A stretch of 64,000 nt of DNA from GM7GCV1 sp965221105 (lineage in GTDB: Bacteria > Pseudomonadota > Gammaproteobacteria > Pseudomonadales > GM7GCV1), in NCBI GenBank assembly GCA_965221105.1, contig OZ244871.1, positions 1,860,001 through 1,924,000 of the forward strand. Direction: 5' to 3'. The position numbers and the translations under genes were made by a program. This document shows, in pieces, positions 62,535 to 64,000 of this stretch. Numbering within the stretch: position 1 is the stretch's first letter; the number at the start of each line of letters is the position of its first letter. The notes beneath the pieces were generated by a model. That model was not told where the DNA came from and did no database searches. It saw only the letters and a program-made list of their open reading frames with translations.

Positions 62535-63653
62535 ATGAAAACACGTGCGGCAGTTGCCTTTGAGGCGGGAAAACCTCTGGAAATCGTTGAGTTGGATCTG
62601 CAGGGACCCCAGGCGGGGGAGGTGCTGATAGAAATCAGAGCTACAGGGGTGTGCCACACTGATGCCTACACCCTGTCCGGAAAGGATCCCGAAGGCCGGT
62701 TTCCCTGCATTTTGGGCCACGAAGGTGCTGGTGTGGTACGGGAAGTTGGTCCGGGTGTCACCTCAATTGTGCCGGGTGACCACGTGATCCCGCTGTACAT
62801 ACCCGAGTGTCGCGAGTGTGACTACTGCCTGCATCCAAAAACCAACCTCTGCCAGGCGATTCGTGTTACTCAGGGGGAGGGGTTGATGCCCGATGGTACC
62901 AGCCGATTTTCTCTGAATGGCGAGCCTGTCTTCCACTACATGGGCTGCTCGACCTTCTCCAACTACACTGTGTTGCCTGAAATTTCTGTGGCAAAAATCC
63001 GCGACGACGCACCCTTCCACACGGTGTGCTATATCGGGTGCGGCGTTACCACCGGTGTGGGTGCGGTCGTGTTTGAAGCCAGGGTGGAAACCGGGTCCCG
63101 CGTGGTTGTATTTGGCTTGGGCGGCATCGGGCTGAATGTGATTCAGGGTGCGAAACTGGCCGGCGCAGGCCAGATTGTCGGTATTGATACCAACCCTGGC
63201 AAGCGGGCAATGGCCGAGCAATTTGGCATGACCGACTATATCAATCCCGCGGATGTTGATGATCTGATTGAAACCATCCTCAAGGTCACCGGTGGCGGTG
63301 CCGACTACTCCTTTGAGTGTATTGGCAATGTCAGCACGATGCGCCAAGCACTCGAGTGCAGCCACAAGGGTTGGGGCGAATCCTACGTGATAGGTGTCGC
63401 CGGTGCCGGGGAGGAAATTTCAACCCATCCCTTCAAGCTGATTACGGGGCGTTCCTGGAAGGGCACCTCCTTTGGTGGCGCACGCGGCCGCACCGATGTT
63501 CCGCGAATCGTTGACTGGTATATGGAAGGGAGGATCAAGGTGGACGATCTGATCACTCATACGATGCCGCTGGAAGATATTAACAGGGCCTTTGACCTCA
63601 TGCATGCGGGTGAGTCAATCCGCTCTGTGATTCTCCATCGGGAGCGGAATTGA
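62535..63653 (+). CDS. frmA: S-(hydroxymethyl)glutathione dehydrogenase (class III ADH)
   Basis: The 372-residue zinc alcohol dehydrogenase oxidises the glutathione-formaldehyde adduct. Catalytic zinc ligands are in TGVCHTDAYTLSG and LGHEGAGVVREVG; the structural zinc uses CRECDYCLHPKTNLC. The NAD site is VFGLGGIGLNVIQGAK. GAGGAACAGTGG precedes the ATG. It forms a pair with fghA downstream; no frmR regulator is visible upstream. Confidence 0.96.
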   Translation: MKTRAAVAFEAGKPLEIVELDLQGPQAGEVLIEIRATGVCHTDAYTLSGKDPEGRFPCILGHEGAGVVREVGPGVTSIVPGDHVIPLYIPECRECDYCLHPKTNLCQAIRVTQGEGLMPDGTSRFSLNGEPVFHYMGCSTFSNYTVLPEISVAKIRDDAPFHTVCYIGCGVTTGVGAVVFEARVETGSRVVVFGLGGIGLNVIQGAKLAGAGQIVGIDTNPGKRAMAEQFGMTDYINPADVDDLIETILKVTGGGADYSFECIGNVSTMRQALECSHKGWGESYVIGVAGAGEEISTHPFKLITGRSWKGTSFGGARGRTDVPRIVDWYMEGRIKVDDLITHTMPLEDINRAFDLMHAGESIRSVILHRERN

Positions 63654-63679
63654 CAGCGGTTCGGAGGCTTTGCTGAGCG

Positions 63680-64000
63680 TGCAGAAAATAGCTGAAAACA
63701 GGATGTTTGAAGGCCGACAGTGCCAGTATGAGCATAGATCAGAGGTGCTCGACTGCGATATGAAATTCTCCGTTTTCCTGCCGCCTCAAGCCGAAAAAGC
63801 GCAGGTTCCGGTTGTGTACTGGCTTTCCGGGCTGACCTGCACAGATATGAATTTTGTGACCAAGGCTGGTGCGCAGCGCCACGCCGCAGACTGCGGCGTG
63901 GCCATCATGTGTCCAGATACAAGCCCGCGTGGCCCCGGGGTGGCGGATGATCCTGAAGAACATTGGGATTGCGGGTTAGGTGCAGGCTTCTACGTCAATG
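63680..64000 (+). CDS. fghA: S-formylglutathione hydrolase, 5' part
   Basis: GTG at 63680 starts VQKIAENRMFEGRQCQYEHR, then VLDCDMKFSVFLPPQAEKAQ and VPVVYWLSGLTCTDMNFVTK, the esterase D family N-terminus. The Ser/Asp/His triad lies beyond the window edge at 64000. It hydrolyses the product of FrmA to formate and glutathione. Confidence 0.93.

Overview
The window looks like chromosomal DNA of a gammaproteobacterium, probably marine or host-associated. Evidence is the conserved order rnr-rlmB // rpsF-rpsR-rplI // dnaB, a late-pathway B12 operon of gammaproteobacterial type under a cobalamin riboswitch, TonB-dependent receptors, the frmA-fghA formaldehyde pair, and many decayed insertion sequences. 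No taxon-specific marker is present, so this placement is inference.

Layout. (1) 1-8.2 kb: core genes (3' end of hemB, ilvD, ychF) separated by mobile debris: an IS1634-type transposase fragment, the 3' end of a group II intron, an IS66-type terminus, a mobile mystery protein A/B (Xre/Fic) pair with a partly deleted second copy, a secreted protein whose signal peptide is split from its body by a 12-C tract, and an SRAP (YedK/HMCES-like) protein. (2) 8.6-18.4 kb: an integrative-element remnant rich in toxin-antitoxin (TA) modules: a DUF4143 ATPase behind a perfect 34-bp palindrome, MbcA/RES, HigBA, FitAB, HipAB, a second copy of the hipA 3' end, a tyrosine recombinase, and repeated sequences resembling the 3' end of the tRNA-Leu gene at 35.3 kb. 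(3) 18.1-23.5 kb: a P4-type integrase remnant, a broken IS66, the 3' end of a formylglycine-generating-enzyme gene, a DUF2721 protein and a Phd/VapC pair. (4) 23.5-32.2 kb: a glycan cluster: GT2 (split by a dead IS21 copy), sulfotransferase, GT4-like transferase, 2-oxoglutarate/Fe(II) oxygenase, a double-domain sulfotransferase and GT25. I infer that it makes and sulfates a surface glycan. (5) 32.2-35.2 kb: fragments of a secreted protein, IS1380, IS110 and a restriction/helicase protein.

(6) 35.3-47.8 kb: tRNA-Leu(CAG), then a promoter, a cobalamin riboswitch and twelve closely packed genes: btuB, cobO, cbiP, btuC, btuD, cobU, cobT, cobC, cobS, cbiB, cobD, btuF. Together they import corrinoids, adenosylate them, amidate the ring, add the aminopropanol arm and install the lower ligand. 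No corrin-ring synthesis genes are present. (7) 47.9-64 kb: a TPR protein, a YbjQ-YbjQ-M48 peptidase operon, rnr (without the usual N-terminal HTH domain) and rlmB, an AT-rich patch of unidentified reading frames, a large TonB-dependent receptor, rpsF-rpsR-rplI, a decayed ParA-like gene overlapping dnaB, then panC, panD, frmA and the start of fghA.

Two themes recur. Several otherwise good genes are broken by single-base changes in homopolymer runs (poly-C at 6.6 kb, T5 at 13.1 kb, G4 at 28.4 kb), which could be phase variation, decay or sequencing error. The accessory regions are built from truncated mobile elements stacked between small TA modules.
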